Positions 36,572-45,210 of a DNA stretch of 64,000 nucleotides are shown piece after piece. Source of the DNA: Balneola sp. (GTDB lineage: Bacteria; Bacteroidota; Rhodothermia; Balneolales; Balneolaceae); the NCBI GenBank assembly GCA_002696035.1, contig NZQV01000002.1, positions 1 through 64,000 of the forward strand, given 5' to 3'. The translations under genes were made by a program, and so were the position numbers. Positions within the stretch are counted from its first letter, which is position 1. Each line of letters opens with the position of its first letter. The notes beneath the pieces were generated by a model. That model saw nothing but the letters and a program-made list of their open reading frames with translations. It was not told the origin of the DNA and did not search any database.

Positions 36572-37453
36572 CTAAACATGACGCTCAGCGTGATAAGAAG
36601 ATCGCACCAATGGACCACTTTCTACATGCTCGATACCCAGCTTTTCGCCAATTTCTTTGTACTCGGCAAACTGGTCGGGGTGAACCCAATCTAAAACGGG
36701 ATGGTGCATCTTGGTTGGCTGCATGTATTGTCCTATAGTAAGCACGTCTACACCATGTTCTACACAGTCCTGCATCAGCTCGATCACTTCTTCTCGTTCT
36801 TCACCTAACCCAACCATGATTCCGGTTTTGGTTCGGATTTCGGCATTTTTGGTTCGCTGAAGTAACTCAAGTGACCGCTCATACCTGGCCTGTGGGCGAA
36901 CCCTTCGGTATTTACTCGGAACGGTTTCCAGGTTGTGGCTGAGAACATCCGGCGGGGTATCAAAAACGATCTGCAGAGCAGCATCCCATTCTCCGCGAAA
37001 ATCAGGGATAAGAGATTCGATGGTTACACCGGGAATAGCTTCGCGAAGAGCACGATGACATTCGGCAAAAATTGGAGCACCGCCATCTTTACGCTCATCT
37101 CGGTTTACAGAGGTAAGCACCACGTGCTTGAGTTTCATTTTTGCGGCTGCATCGGCCACTCTCGCCGGCTCATCCCAATCGAGATCTGCAGGAGGCCGTC
37201 CGGTTTTGATCGCACAAAAAGCACAGGAGCGGGTACAAACATCACCCAGAATCATAAAGGTGGCGGTTCCAGCTCCCCAACATTCGCCCATATTTGGGCA
37301 GCGGGCTTCCGAACACACTGTATTCAGGTTATTGTCTCGAATCGTTTTTGAAACCTCCTTAAACTTCTCCCCTGATGGAAGTTTTACCCTCAGCCAGTCG
37401 GGCCGGCGGTTTTTTTCTGATGGTTTGTCTACTACCTGAAGTTCTTTGATCAT
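36572..37453 (-). CDS. lipA: Lipoyl synthase
   Basis: A 293-residue radical-SAM enzyme inserting sulfur at C6 and C8 of the octanoyl group on E2 and GcvH lipoyl domains. The auxiliary cluster motif CSEARCPNMGEC and the radical-SAM motif CTRSCAFCAI are both complete. C-terminal LVRSSYHAE has the conserved Arg-Ser-Ser. It lies about 160 bases downstream of lipB with a REP pair between them. It needs Fe-S clusters, linking it to HesB at 33.5 kb. Confidence 0.97.
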   Translation of the reverse strand: MIKELQVVDKPSEKNRRPDWLRVKLPSGEKFKEVSKTIRDNNLNTVCSEARCPNMGECWGAGTATFMILGDVCTRSCAFCAIKTGRPPADLDWDEPARVADAAAKMKLKHVVLTSVNRDERKDGGAPIFAECHRALREAIPGVTIESLIPDFRGEWDAALQIVFDTPPDVLSHNLETVPSKYRRVRPQARYERSLELLQRTKNAEIRTKTGIMVGLGEEREEVIELMQDCVEHGVDVLTIGQYMQPTKMHHPVLDWVHPDQFAEYKEIGEKLGIEHVESGPLVRSSYHAERHV

Positions 37454-37516
37454 GGTGCTTCTTTAATGATTTTTTAAGCTTTTCAACGCTTATTTCAGTC
37501 CAAATATATACTGTTT

Positions 37517-37563
37517 CAAGCGTCCGCTTGGAACAACAATATTTTTGCACAAGCGGACGCTTG
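37517..37563. repeat. Inverted pair of CAAGCGTCCGCTTG palindromes
   Basis: CAAGCGTCCGCTTG (37517-37530) and its complement CAAGCGGACGCTTG (37550-37563) are 19 bases apart, a BIME-like pair between lipB and lipA. The same 14-mer recurs at 16078-16091. Confidence 0.75.
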
Positions 37564-37610
37564 CGCAATTCAAAATGGCAACAATTTATGTATTCGAATA
37601 ACTATCAAAC

Positions 37611-38336
37611 TTACGAAATAATCTGCTCCACTTCTTGCAAGGAACCTTTGCTTGAGATGGAGACTTTAAAAACATCTTCAAAGTGAAAAACAATCCGTTC
37701 TTTAACTTCCTCGGCATCAATTTCTTTGCCGGCAAGTTTTTGTAAACTGGTTACCGCCTTGTCATCAATTCCACAGGGAACAATGTTGTTAAAATACCTG
37801 AGGTCGGTATTTACATTGAGCGCAAAACCGTGCATGGTCACCCATCGGGAACATCGAATGCCCATGGCGCAGATCTTTTCGTTGTTCACCCATACACCGG
37901 TGGCGCCTTCAATGCGATGGGCTTCAAATCCAAAATCAGCACAAACCCGGATCATCACTTCTTCCAGAAATCGAAGATATTTGTGAACATCCGTAAAATG
38001 GCGATCAAGGTCTAAAATAGGGTAGCCTACGATTTGTCCCGGTCCATGATAAGTGATATCCCCACCTCGGTCTATTTTTATGAACTCAGCTTTTAACTGC
38101 TGAAGCTCCATCATAGAACGCAGCATATGCTCTTCACTGCCACTTTTTCCCAGAGTATAGACATGCGGATGTTCTACAAAAAACAGTATATCATCCAGAC
38201 GTTTCCCCTTGATTTCTCCTTTTTGCTCAGCTCGCTTTTCATCAATAATCCGCTGCTGTACAGACTTCTGCAAGTCCCATATCGGCTGATATGCGGCATG
38301 GCCCAGGTCGTACAGTTCGATGTTTTTTTGCGGCAT
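37611..38336 (-). CDS. lipB: Lipoyl(octanoyl) transferase
   Basis: A 241-residue enzyme moving octanoate from ACP to lipoyl domains. RGGDITYHGPGQIVGYPILD is the family hallmark. The catalytic Lys is in NNEKICAMGIR and the catalytic Cys in IVPCGIDDKAVTSL. The start is taken at ATG 38334-38336 (MPQKNIELYDLGHAAY); the frame extends seven codons further to a TTG without family likeness. It acts before lipA, its neighbour. Confidence 0.95.
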   Translation of the reverse strand: MPQKNIELYDLGHAAYQPIWDLQKSVQQRIIDEKRAEQKGEIKGKRLDDILFFVEHPHVYTLGKSGSEEHMLRSMMELQQLKAEFIKIDRGGDITYHGPGQIVGYPILDLDRHFTDVHKYLRFLEEVMIRVCADFGFEAHRIEGATGVWVNNEKICAMGIRCSRWVTMHGFALNVNTDLRYFNNIVPCGIDDKAVTSLQKLAGKEIDAEEVKERIVFHFEDVFKVSISSKGSLQEVEQIIS

Positions 38337-38587
38337 TATTATTTCTATTGGTACCAATATTGCTATAGCAAAAGTCTCTTCCCGTGAATACGGGAAGGGG
38401 AGATCAATTCAAAAAAGCTGTTCCTTTTTTGAATTTCGCGGGGTGTTGGTGCCAAGGAATATCGAGTTAAAATTCAACTTCCCTGCCCCTGGCTTACACC
38501 CTCCGCCAGACTTCACATTCGTTCAGTCCGGCACCTCCCTCAAGGGAGGACTTACCTAATTAACTACAAAATTACGTTTAAACTTGA
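38337..38587. other. Intergenic repeats between lipB and lpdA
   Basis: Holds a palindrome ATTGGTACCAAT (38348-38359), a hairpin CTTCCCGT-GAAT-ACGGGAAG (38378-38397), a perfect 11-bp-stem hairpin ATTCAAAAAAG / CTTTTTTGAAT (38407-38434), and a CTCCCTCAAGGGAG palindrome near 38540. No gene is seen. Confidence 0.6.
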
Positions 38588-38616
38588 GACAAAAATGGCT
38601 CCCGAAGGAGCCATTT
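38588..38616 (-). terminator. Terminator of lpdA
   Basis: On the minus strand AAATGGCTCC and GGAGCCATTT form a 10-bp stem closed by a TTCG tetraloop, followed by TTTTTGTC. A clean intrinsic terminator about 40 bases after the lpdA stop. Confidence 0.85.
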
Positions 38617-38619
38617 CCG

Positions 38620-38659
38620 TTCAACATTGAATGTTGGATGTTCCTTGTTCGATGTTCTA
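38620..38659 (-). repeat. Dispersed GAACATCGAAC repeat abutting the lpdA stop
   Basis: On the minus strand, TAG (the lpdA stop) is followed by AACATCGAACAAGGAACATC and CAACATTCAATGTTGAA. As at smc, the stop codon is the first triplet of the repeat. Confidence 0.7.
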
Positions 38660-40075
38660 CTTCTTAACGGGAGTTCCCAAGTGAACACCTTCGTTATACG
38701 CTTCAGCTACAGCTTCCATCACGGCCTCTGAGAGGGTTGGATGTGGGTGAACCGCGCTGATAATTTCATGTCCGGTGGTTTCGAGATCACGGGCCACAAC
38801 GGCTTCGGCGATCATTTCAGTCACTCCGAATCCGATCATATGGCAACCGAGCCACTCACCGTATTTGGCATCAAATACAACCTTAACGAAGCCTTCTTCG
38901 TGCCCAAGCGCCGTGGCTTTTCCGGATGCAGAAAGTGGGAACTTACCAACTTTCACATCATAGCCTTCATCTTTAGCGGCTTGCTCGGTTAATCCTACAG
39001 AAGCAACCTGAGGCTCGCAATAGGTACAGCCCGGGATGTTGTTGTAGTTGATCGGGTGTGGATTTTGTCCGGCCAGTTGCTCAGCAAGAACAGTCGCTTC
39101 ATGAGAAGCTTTGTGGGCCAGCCATGGAGCTCCGATGATATCACCGATGGCATAAATACCGTCCACATTGGTTTTGTATGTTTTCTTGTCAACTACAATA
39201 GAACCTTTCTCGGTTTTGACGCCGGCTTTGTCGAGACCAAGACCTTCAATATTTCCGGTCACACCAACGGCAGAAAGTACCACGTCGGCTTCGATCTTCT
39301 CTTCGCCTTTCTTGGTTTTTACGGTGACTTCAACACCTTTGCCTTTCTTCTTCACGTTCTCGACCGTGCTTTCGGTCATCACGTTGATACCTTTTTTCTT
39401 GTAGATCTTGCCAAGTTCTTTTCCAACGTCAGCATCTTCTACTGGTACTAAATTCTTCTGAAGCTCAACCAAAGTCACTTCGGTTCCGATGGTGTGATAG
39501 AAATAGGCAAACTCAACGCCAATAGCACCAGCTCCCACGATCACCATTTTCTTAGGCTGTTTTTCCAGCTGCATCGCTTTTTCTGAATCGATGATCATTT
39601 CTCCATCGATCTCCAGGCTTGGCAGCTCGCGCGGACGAGCACCGGTAGCCACTATAAAATGCTTGGCCTTGATACTTTCCTGCTCTTTGCCTTTGTCATC
39701 ATTGACAGCCAGCTCAGATTTAGATTTAAAAACACCCGTTCCCATGAACACTTCGATCTTATTCGCTTTCATCAGGAACTGAACGCCCTTACTCATTTTA
39801 TTGGCAACGCCACGGCTTCGTTTCACCATGCCGCCAAAATCAGCTGAGTAATCCTTCACATTAATCCCATAATCAGAAGCATGCTCGATCGACTCATACA
39901 CCTCTGCTGAACGCAACAATGCTTTTGTGGGGATACATCCGATATTCAAACAAACACCGCCGAGATGTCTCTTTTCTACAATTGCGGTTTTAAAGCCAAG
40001 CTGAGAAGCGCGAATGGCGGCTACATATCCGCCGGGGCCTGACCCGATTACACATACATCAAATTCTTTTGCCAT
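38657..40075 (-). CDS. lpdA: Dihydrolipoyl dehydrogenase (E3)
   Basis: A 472-residue flavoprotein reoxidising dihydrolipoyl groups of E2 or GcvH with NAD+. FAD-binding CVIGSGPGGYVAAIRASQLG, redox disulfide GGVCLNIGCIPTKALL, NAD-binding MVIVGAGAIGVEFAYFYHTI, and C-terminal His-Glu pair in HPHPTLSEAVMEA. ATG at 40073-40075 (MAKEFDVCVIGSG) is preferred over the 12-codon longer form. It pairs in function with lipB and lipA and with the E2 at 5.6-7.3 kb. Confidence 0.96.
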   Translation of the reverse strand: MAKEFDVCVIGSGPGGYVAAIRASQLGFKTAIVEKRHLGGVCLNIGCIPTKALLRSAEVYESIEHASDYGINVKDYSADFGGMVKRSRGVANKMSKGVQFLMKANKIEVFMGTGVFKSKSELAVNDDKGKEQESIKAKHFIVATGARPRELPSLEIDGEMIIDSEKAMQLEKQPKKMVIVGAGAIGVEFAYFYHTIGTEVTLVELQKNLVPVEDADVGKELGKIYKKKGINVMTESTVENVKKKGKGVEVTVKTKKGEEKIEADVVLSAVGVTGNIEGLGLDKAGVKTEKGSIVVDKKTYKTNVDGIYAIGDIIGAPWLAHKASHEATVLAEQLAGQNPHPINYNNIPGCTYCEPQVASVGLTEQAAKDEGYDVKVGKFPLSASGKATALGHEEGFVKVVFDAKYGEWLGCHMIGFGVTEMIAEAVVARDLETTGHEIISAVHPHPTLSEAVMEAVAEAYNEGVHLGTPVKK

Positions 40076-40171
40076 GGTACTTTTGATAATAGTTTTGAAA
40101 TTTGGCGCCATCTTGGCTCAACCAAGCATAGCGAACTTTTAAAAGCCCTAAAAGGTAAGGGTTTTTCTTTT

Positions 40172-40203
40172 GAACATCGAATATTGAACAAGGAATATTG
40201 AAG
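40172..40203 (+). repeat. Dispersed GAACATCGAATATTGAACAAGG repeat
   Basis: GAACATCGAATATTGAACAA then GGAATATTGAAG, the best match to 9881-9902. It lies 25 bases past the decayed toxin's stop and in the opposite sense to it. Confidence 0.65.
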
Positions 40204-40228
40204 GTGGGAGTATTTGCTATTCCTGCTT

Positions 40229-40336
40229 CTACCTTTTCCAATGCTTAGGATCTCTTCGCTGATGTAGGAATACGGTAACTACCACCAGATTACCCGAAAT
40301 GATATAAAACAGATTAAAAGGAAATTTAAGTTGCAT
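40229..40336 (-). pseudogene. ParE/RelE-type toxin, C-terminal remnant
   Basis: The 35 codons from ATG 40334-40336 read MQLKFPFNLFYIISGNLVVV then TVFLHQRRDPKHWKR. This matches the last two strands and tail (FPYxIYY...VLxVxHQRRDPxxW) of ParE/RelE-family toxins. The N-terminal ~60 residues are absent, so it cannot be active. It directly follows an antitoxin remnant. Confidence 0.8.
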
Positions 40337-40566
40337 TTATTTCGACTTTTCAGCTTTAACCTCTCCCCGGGAATATAGCTTAGTCTCCCTAGCTTTATAC
40401 TTCTCCTCTCTTTCTCGAATGATATTTAATTGGCTTTTACTCAGGGGAATGACTCCTTTAAACTATCCCATAACATTTCTGTGATCGATAATTTTTCATA
40501 TACGGGTAGCTCTTTCAGTTCTTTGATCAGATCTTCTCTCGTCAACTTTTTTAAAATGCGTTTCAT
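40337..40566 (-). pseudogene. Addiction-module antitoxin, frameshifted remnant
   Basis: From ATG 40564-40566 it reads MKRILKKLTREDLIKELKEL then PVYEKLSITEMLWDSLKESFP and stops at TGA 40441-40443. In the shifted frame it continues PLSKSQLNIIREREEKYKAR then ETKLYSRGEVKAEKSK. This is the 'putative addiction module component' pattern (LS..E..LWDSL ... PLS..Q). A C4 tract at the junction would read through as C5, so one lost C (or a base-calling error) explains the break. The fusion to a toxin tail suggests a later deletion. Confidence 0.75.
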
Positions 40567-40667
40567 TAAATATACTTTTTGAATACACAACGCCAAAAAT
40601 GCTGTTCGCAAATCCATTCAGTTTTGTTATACTACTTTAGAGAGGCGAAAAAAATCCGCTATAGATT

Positions 40668-41444
40668 ATGAAGAAGACGATCATTACCCTGTTAGTACTT
40701 TTTATTTCAATGCCAATACTGGCTTCTGTCACTAATCCCGATCCTGTTAAAATGGAGCGGAACATCAAAGAATTGGCTGAGTATTTTGAGGACAAAGGTT
40801 ACGCATTCAATAAGCTTATCGAAGATCCTCGGTTTAAACTGGTGGAAGGTATTACAGAGAAGTTCACCCGTGCAGCAGAGATCAAGATCGAGAGTTTTGA
40901 AGATTATCAAAACCTGATCAAATTTGATCGCAAGCGGGATAAGATCCGGGATTTTATGCGTGAATATAAGACAGAACTGGAAACAGCAGAAAAAGAATAC
41001 GGCATTCCCAAACATGTGATCGCCGGTATCATTGGGATCGAATCCGAATTTGGCCGGTATCGCGGAAGCTACAATCCGTTCAACGCCTATGTTTCCATGT
41101 ATGCGGAAGGTCATCGCAGTGCATTTGCGAAAGCCCAGCTGGAGGAGCTTCTGATCTTCACCAAAAAGAATGAAATGGATGTACTTTCCCTGGAATCCAG
41201 TTATGCCGGGGCAATGTCGTACGCCCAGTTTATTCCCTATTCCCTGAACAGATGGTGGGTTGGGGACGACCTGTATCACATGCCGAATAACATCAAATCG
41301 GTGGCCAACTATTTAGCACATTTTAAAGAGATCACCGGCACCGTCGAAAAAGCCGTTTTTCGATATAACCCAAGTACGATGTACACGAAAGTGGTATTAG
41401 CTTTAGCTGATGAAGCCTCATTAATGATGGAAGAGACGGAATGA
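40668..41444 (+). CDS. MltB-like lytic murein transglycosylase
   Basis: A 258-residue exported protein. The signal peptide is MKKTIITLLVLFISMPILAS. The SLT_2/MltB core has HVIAGIIGIESEFGRYRGSY with the catalytic Glu in IESEFG, then SYAGAMSYAQFIPYSLNRWW. It cleaves peptidoglycan glycan strands. It is shorter than E. coli MltB and has no peptidoglycan-binding domain. No lipobox is evident. It converges with the TlpA gene with 19 bases between. Confidence 0.88.
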   Translation: MKKTIITLLVLFISMPILASVTNPDPVKMERNIKELAEYFEDKGYAFNKLIEDPRFKLVEGITEKFTRAAEIKIESFEDYQNLIKFDRKRDKIRDFMREYKTELETAEKEYGIPKHVIAGIIGIESEFGRYRGSYNPFNAYVSMYAEGHRSAFAKAQLEELLIFTKKNEMDVLSLESSYAGAMSYAQFIPYSLNRWWVGDDLYHMPNNIKSVANYLAHFKEITGTVEKAVFRYNPSTMYTKVVLALADEASLMMEETE

Positions 41445-41463
41445 TCTTTAGCTGACAGCTTCC

Positions 41464-42786
41464 TTACTCCAAATACCTCGCCAAAGTTTCCATCAAATTA
41501 TCAGCAGACAGTGCCATTCCATATTCCACAATTTCGCCTTCCGGATTCACCAAATAATAAGTCGGATAAGAATTTACAGAATACAATTCCTGGATTTCGC
41601 TGTCCTTTTCATAAATCTCCGGAATTTGCGGCCACTTCAGGTTTTCCCGATCTACAAAATTCTCGAAGCGTTCTAAGTTGAGTTCATTCGCGATCCCAAC
41701 GATCTCAAAATTTTCTCCGCCATACTTCTCATATGCTTCTTTGATGACAGGCAATGCATCTATACACGGACCACACCACGTCCCCCAAAAGTCGATCATA
41801 ACATATTTCCCCTGCAGATCGGCCAGACTTAACTCGTCACCACTCAACGTTTCAGCGGTGAATTTGGGAGCTTCCGTTCCGGGACGCAATGCCACTTTAG
41901 GATCTACTTTTTCTTCCGAAACATCGATGGTAACAGAACTGCCGTCTATGGCAATATCGGTGATTGCCCAGCTTTCTCCGGCTATATTGAACGGCTCGTT
42001 TACAGGATAAGCCTCCATTCCATCCGGCATTACATCAAAGGCGCCATCTCCATCCATATCAATATAAAAATAGGTGTATAGCTCTTTGCGGTATGGAGGG
42101 GCACTTTCTTTGGAGAGAGCCACATCAAAAGTTTGATCGTTGACTGTCCACGTACCCATGGGGATCTTTTCAAAAAACAGCTGCAGGCTTTCGTCAGGTG
42201 GCGAATCCGATAAATACATAAGACTCGCCTGCCCTTCAAACCAAACCACTTCAGTTCCATTGTAATATTCAAATCCGGCAGGAACTACCGCCTCCATCAC
42301 CTGAAACAGGTTATCCTGAAACTCTACGGTTGTACCCTCAAAATAGAATGGCTCCGGTAAAAACTCGCCGTTCCTCCCCTCTACAAAAACCACCGGCTTT
42401 CCCTCCTCATCTTCTCCAACGGCCACGGTAAAAATAACGTCCACCCACTCATCGGTAATGGCAACGGAATCTATCATCGCACTATTTCCCCTAAAGATGG
42501 ACGAATCAATAAAACCAGCTGCATGACCCTGACTCACATATTGATAGATATCAATTATTCCATGTATCACTTCTCCATTTACCAGAGCTGCTGGTGTTTC
42601 TTTCGGTTCTCCGGGAAATTTCGTTTCAAACACGAATCCCCCTCCCATCGAGATAGCAAGCAAAGGCGGAAATTGCCCGGTGTTTTCGGTGAGCTGAAGC
42701 GGAACTTCAAATGGGGGACCGGCTTTTTCGGGGGTGCAGGAGATCAACAGAAATAGTGCTGAAAGGGAAAGGAACAGTTTTTTCAT
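41464..42786 (-). CDS. TlpA-family thiol-disulfide lipoprotein
   Basis: A 440-residue lipoprotein. Signal MKKLFLSLSALFLLISCTPE with lipobox LISC supports ATG 42784-42786 over the longer frame. About 290 residues of unknown beta-rich sequence precede a C-terminal TlpA/thioredoxin domain with active site WGTWCGPCIDALPVI and cis-Pro region SYPTYYLV. It probably reduces periplasmic disulfides. It is divergent from blaI, and two BlaI-type operators lie in the shared 110-base region, so BlaI may control it too. Confidence 0.9.
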   Translation of the reverse strand: MKKLFLSLSALFLLISCTPEKAGPPFEVPLQLTENTGQFPPLLAISMGGGFVFETKFPGEPKETPAALVNGEVIHGIIDIYQYVSQGHAAGFIDSSIFRGNSAMIDSVAITDEWVDVIFTVAVGEDEEGKPVVFVEGRNGEFLPEPFYFEGTTVEFQDNLFQVMEAVVPAGFEYYNGTEVVWFEGQASLMYLSDSPPDESLQLFFEKIPMGTWTVNDQTFDVALSKESAPPYRKELYTYFYIDMDGDGAFDVMPDGMEAYPVNEPFNIAGESWAITDIAIDGSSVTIDVSEEKVDPKVALRPGTEAPKFTAETLSGDELSLADLQGKYVMIDFWGTWCGPCIDALPVIKEAYEKYGGENFEIVGIANELNLERFENFVDRENLKWPQIPEIYEKDSEIQELYSVNSYPTYYLVNPEGEIVEYGMALSADNLMETLARYLE

Positions 42787-42836
42787 TGGACCAGAAGTCA
42801 TCGAGTTGAGTTTGTGTAGCGAGATTATAAGAAAAT

Positions 42837-42892
42837 TTTGCAAATTTGATTTTTTATTCTACATTTGTAGAAACAATTCTATACTTGTAGAA
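42837..42892 (+). promoter_or_regulatory. blaI promoter overlapped by two BlaI-type operators
   Basis: TTTG (42837-42840), exactly 19 bases, then TACATTTG (42860-42867) is a perfect Bacteroidota promoter. Operator 1, TTCTACATTTGTAGAA (42857-42872), is a perfect palindrome covering the -7 box. Operator 2, TTCTATACTTGTAGAA (42877-42892), has one mismatch and is centred 20 bases further, at the expected start of transcription. Both contain the TACA..TGTA core known for BlaI/MecI, with one substitution in the second. Confidence 0.85.
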
Positions 42893-42896
42893 GCTC

Positions 42897-43268
42897 ATGC
42901 AATTATCTCAAACTGAAGAAGAACTGATGCAGTACGTATGGAAGCTGGAAAAAGCTTTCATGAAAGACCTGCTGGATGAATATCCTGAACCCAAACCTGC
43001 CCCAACTACCGTAGCTACTTTGCTAAAACGCATGACTGAAAAGGGCTTTGTCGATTACGAACAAATGGGGCGGTCCCGACAATATTACCCGTTGGTGAAG
43101 AAATCAGATTACTTCTCGAAGCATGTAAATGGATTGATCAGGAAGTTTTTTGATAACTCGGCTTCACAATTTGCTTCTTTTTTTACCAAGGAAACCAAGC
43201 TTACTGAGGAGGAGCTGAAAGAATTAAAAGCTATTGTTGAAAAAGAAATTGAGAGGAAGAACCAATGA
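42897..43268 (+). CDS. BlaI/MecI-family repressor
   Basis: A 123-residue winged-helix repressor. MQLSQTEEELMQYVWKLEKA then PAPTTVATLLKRMTEKGFVD form the DNA-binding half; the C-terminal helices (FASFFTKETKLTEEELKELK) dimerise and hold the usual cleavage region. ATG at 42897, four bases after operator 2. It overlaps the M56 gene by 4 bases, the normal repressor-sensor pair. No beta-lactamase is adjacent, so the regulated response is unknown. Confidence 0.93.
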   Translation: MQLSQTEEELMQYVWKLEKAFMKDLLDEYPEPKPAPTTVATLLKRMTEKGFVDYEQMGRSRQYYPLVKKSDYFSKHVNGLIRKFFDNSASQFASFFTKETKLTEEELKELKAIVEKEIERKNQ

Positions 43269-45082
43269 TCACTTATCTATTCTACTCTTCAATTAGTTTG
43301 GCTTTATTACTACTGGTATATAGATTTCTGCTGGAGAAGGAAAAGCGATTTACTTTTAACAGGATATTTTTACTCTGGAGTCTCGTTTTCTCATTAACAA
43401 TTCCATTACTACCTGTTGGTATAGCTCCGATTGAAACGCAGTGGCACGATCTCTTCTCTTCGGGTGAGTACATTCCTTTGGCAAATACTCAACAGGTGAA
43501 AAGCATTAACCTAAATCCGGATTTTCAGCTTTCAAATGAGCTAAATAGGCCTTCCGAAAGTTCAAGTGAAATGCCCTTCCAGATTACATTTCTTATCTAT
43601 ATAACGGTATCAATTCTTTTATTTTTACGATTGGTACGAGCCCTTCATGAACTTCAGTCGAAGACCAATCGAGAGTCTGGGTACATTGAAAATGGCATCA
43701 AGATTGTGCTCCTAAACGGACAGGTTATACCTCACTCTTTTCTAAATACAGTTTTTGTCAACAAAAAGAAGTTTGAGCGAGGTGAAATACCTGAAGAGAT
43801 CCTGGCTCATGAAGTTGCCCACATCAAACAAATGCATTCGCTGGATATACTTTTTGTGGAGTGTTTAAAAATAATCTTTTGGTTCAATCCACTTCTATAT
43901 CTCTACAAGCATCTTATAGCACAAAATCATGAATACCTTGCGGATCAAGAGGTAATATCTAAAGGTACCGGAATCCAGCATTATCAAAGAATGCTTTTGA
44001 AAACGATGGAGGAAAAAACCAGGTATAGCTTAGCGAGCAGCTTAAATTTTTCCCTAACAAAACGCAGGCTACAAATGATGACTCAATCCAGAACAAAAGT
44101 GAAGTTTCTCCTCAAACTTGTAATGCTGGCACCACTATTTGCTGGATTATCACTGATGCTGGGATGTGAACCGGCATCTAATGAGACTTCTCCTGATGTT
44201 GACACATCCAGTGAACTTAGCATAGAAATTCTGGATGATAATGCCCTGATTGTAAATGAGAATAGTATGACTTTAGGTGAATTGGAACGTCTTTTGTCAG
44301 AAATGCCTGAAAGTCCAGAATTGGTCAGAATGAAAGTCAGCCCTGATGCTGAGTTTGGAGTTATAACGGATGTTCAGAGTACCCTGCGAAGGCATGAGGC
44401 CTTTAAGATTCAGTACTCATCCCAAAACAATAATTATGCAGAAGACTCCACTAAAGACAGTACCAAAATATCTGATTTTTATGAGCCTCATAATGGTCTT
44501 ATTCCTTCTAACCTAAGAATTGAAGCGCATCCTGAAGATGACCGTGTAGCATTAATAAAATTAATTCTTAGGGCAGATTCACCGGTTTTATTCCAGCTAT
44601 CCAATAATGACAATACATATACCATTGTGAATAAAGATTTACCGGCAGGAAATCATCAAGTTCAATTCGATTATTCAAACATTTCCAATGCTGACTTCAG
44701 TTTCAAATTCAAATCCAGGAACAATGATGATATTGAATTAAATGGCCCCTTTATTATTGATGGGAAACTTCAAACTATTGTTGATACACTAGCCTCGCCT
44801 GAGTCGGATAAAAAGATGTCTATGAATAGTGATGACGTTCAGGACCTGAAACCTTTAATGGATATGGCTCACAAAAATTGGCAACAAAAATGGGACGATT
44901 ATTGGGAGATAGAGCCAATTGAAGCTAACTTAGAGAAGTTAAAGCGCGCCTATTTCATAGCTAAGGAATACCATAAGATGCTTGGTGAAATTCAAAGTCG
45001 CTATTACAATGCGATTGGTGAAGCACAGCCACCTTTACCGCCCATTCCACCGGAGCCGGAGACGCGAATAGAAAACCAGTAG
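43265..45082 (+). CDS. M56-family (BlaR1-like) membrane metallopeptidase
   Basis: A 605-residue sensor peptidase. Membrane helices lie near 1-20, 35-55 and 95-115; the zinc motif HEVAHIKQMHSLD sits near 180 with the downstream Glu in NHEYLADQEV; a further helix is near 280-300. It should cleave BlaI when activated. The ~300-residue C-terminal part is not a penicillin-binding domain and is unrecognised, with a Pro-rich end (PPLPPIPPEPE). Right after the last helix, LSLMLGCEPASN resembles an internal lipobox. Confidence 0.9.
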   Translation: MITYLFYSSISLALLLLVYRFLLEKEKRFTFNRIFLLWSLVFSLTIPLLPVGIAPIETQWHDLFSSGEYIPLANTQQVKSINLNPDFQLSNELNRPSESSSEMPFQITFLIYITVSILLFLRLVRALHELQSKTNRESGYIENGIKIVLLNGQVIPHSFLNTVFVNKKKFERGEIPEEILAHEVAHIKQMHSLDILFVECLKIIFWFNPLLYLYKHLIAQNHEYLADQEVISKGTGIQHYQRMLLKTMEEKTRYSLASSLNFSLTKRRLQMMTQSRTKVKFLLKLVMLAPLFAGLSLMLGCEPASNETSPDVDTSSELSIEILDDNALIVNENSMTLGELERLLSEMPESPELVRMKVSPDAEFGVITDVQSTLRRHEAFKIQYSSQNNNYAEDSTKDSTKISDFYEPHNGLIPSNLRIEAHPEDDRVALIKLILRADSPVLFQLSNNDNTYTIVNKDLPAGNHQVQFDYSNISNADFSFKFKSRNNDDIELNGPFIIDGKLQTIVDTLASPESDKKMSMNSDDVQDLKPLMDMAHKNWQQKWDDYWEIEPIEANLEKLKRAYFIAKEYHKMLGEIQSRYYNAIGEAQPPLPPIPPEPETRIENQ

Positions 45083-45210
45083 TACAGACCCGTAAACTTC
45101 ACCGTCTCCTTAAAACACTTTGTTGTATATCAATCTCAGAGCATATCCCTATTAATATTTTTTGTAACTGGAAGATGGAGCTTGGGAACGAGAAAAAAAA
45201 TTCACCCCAC

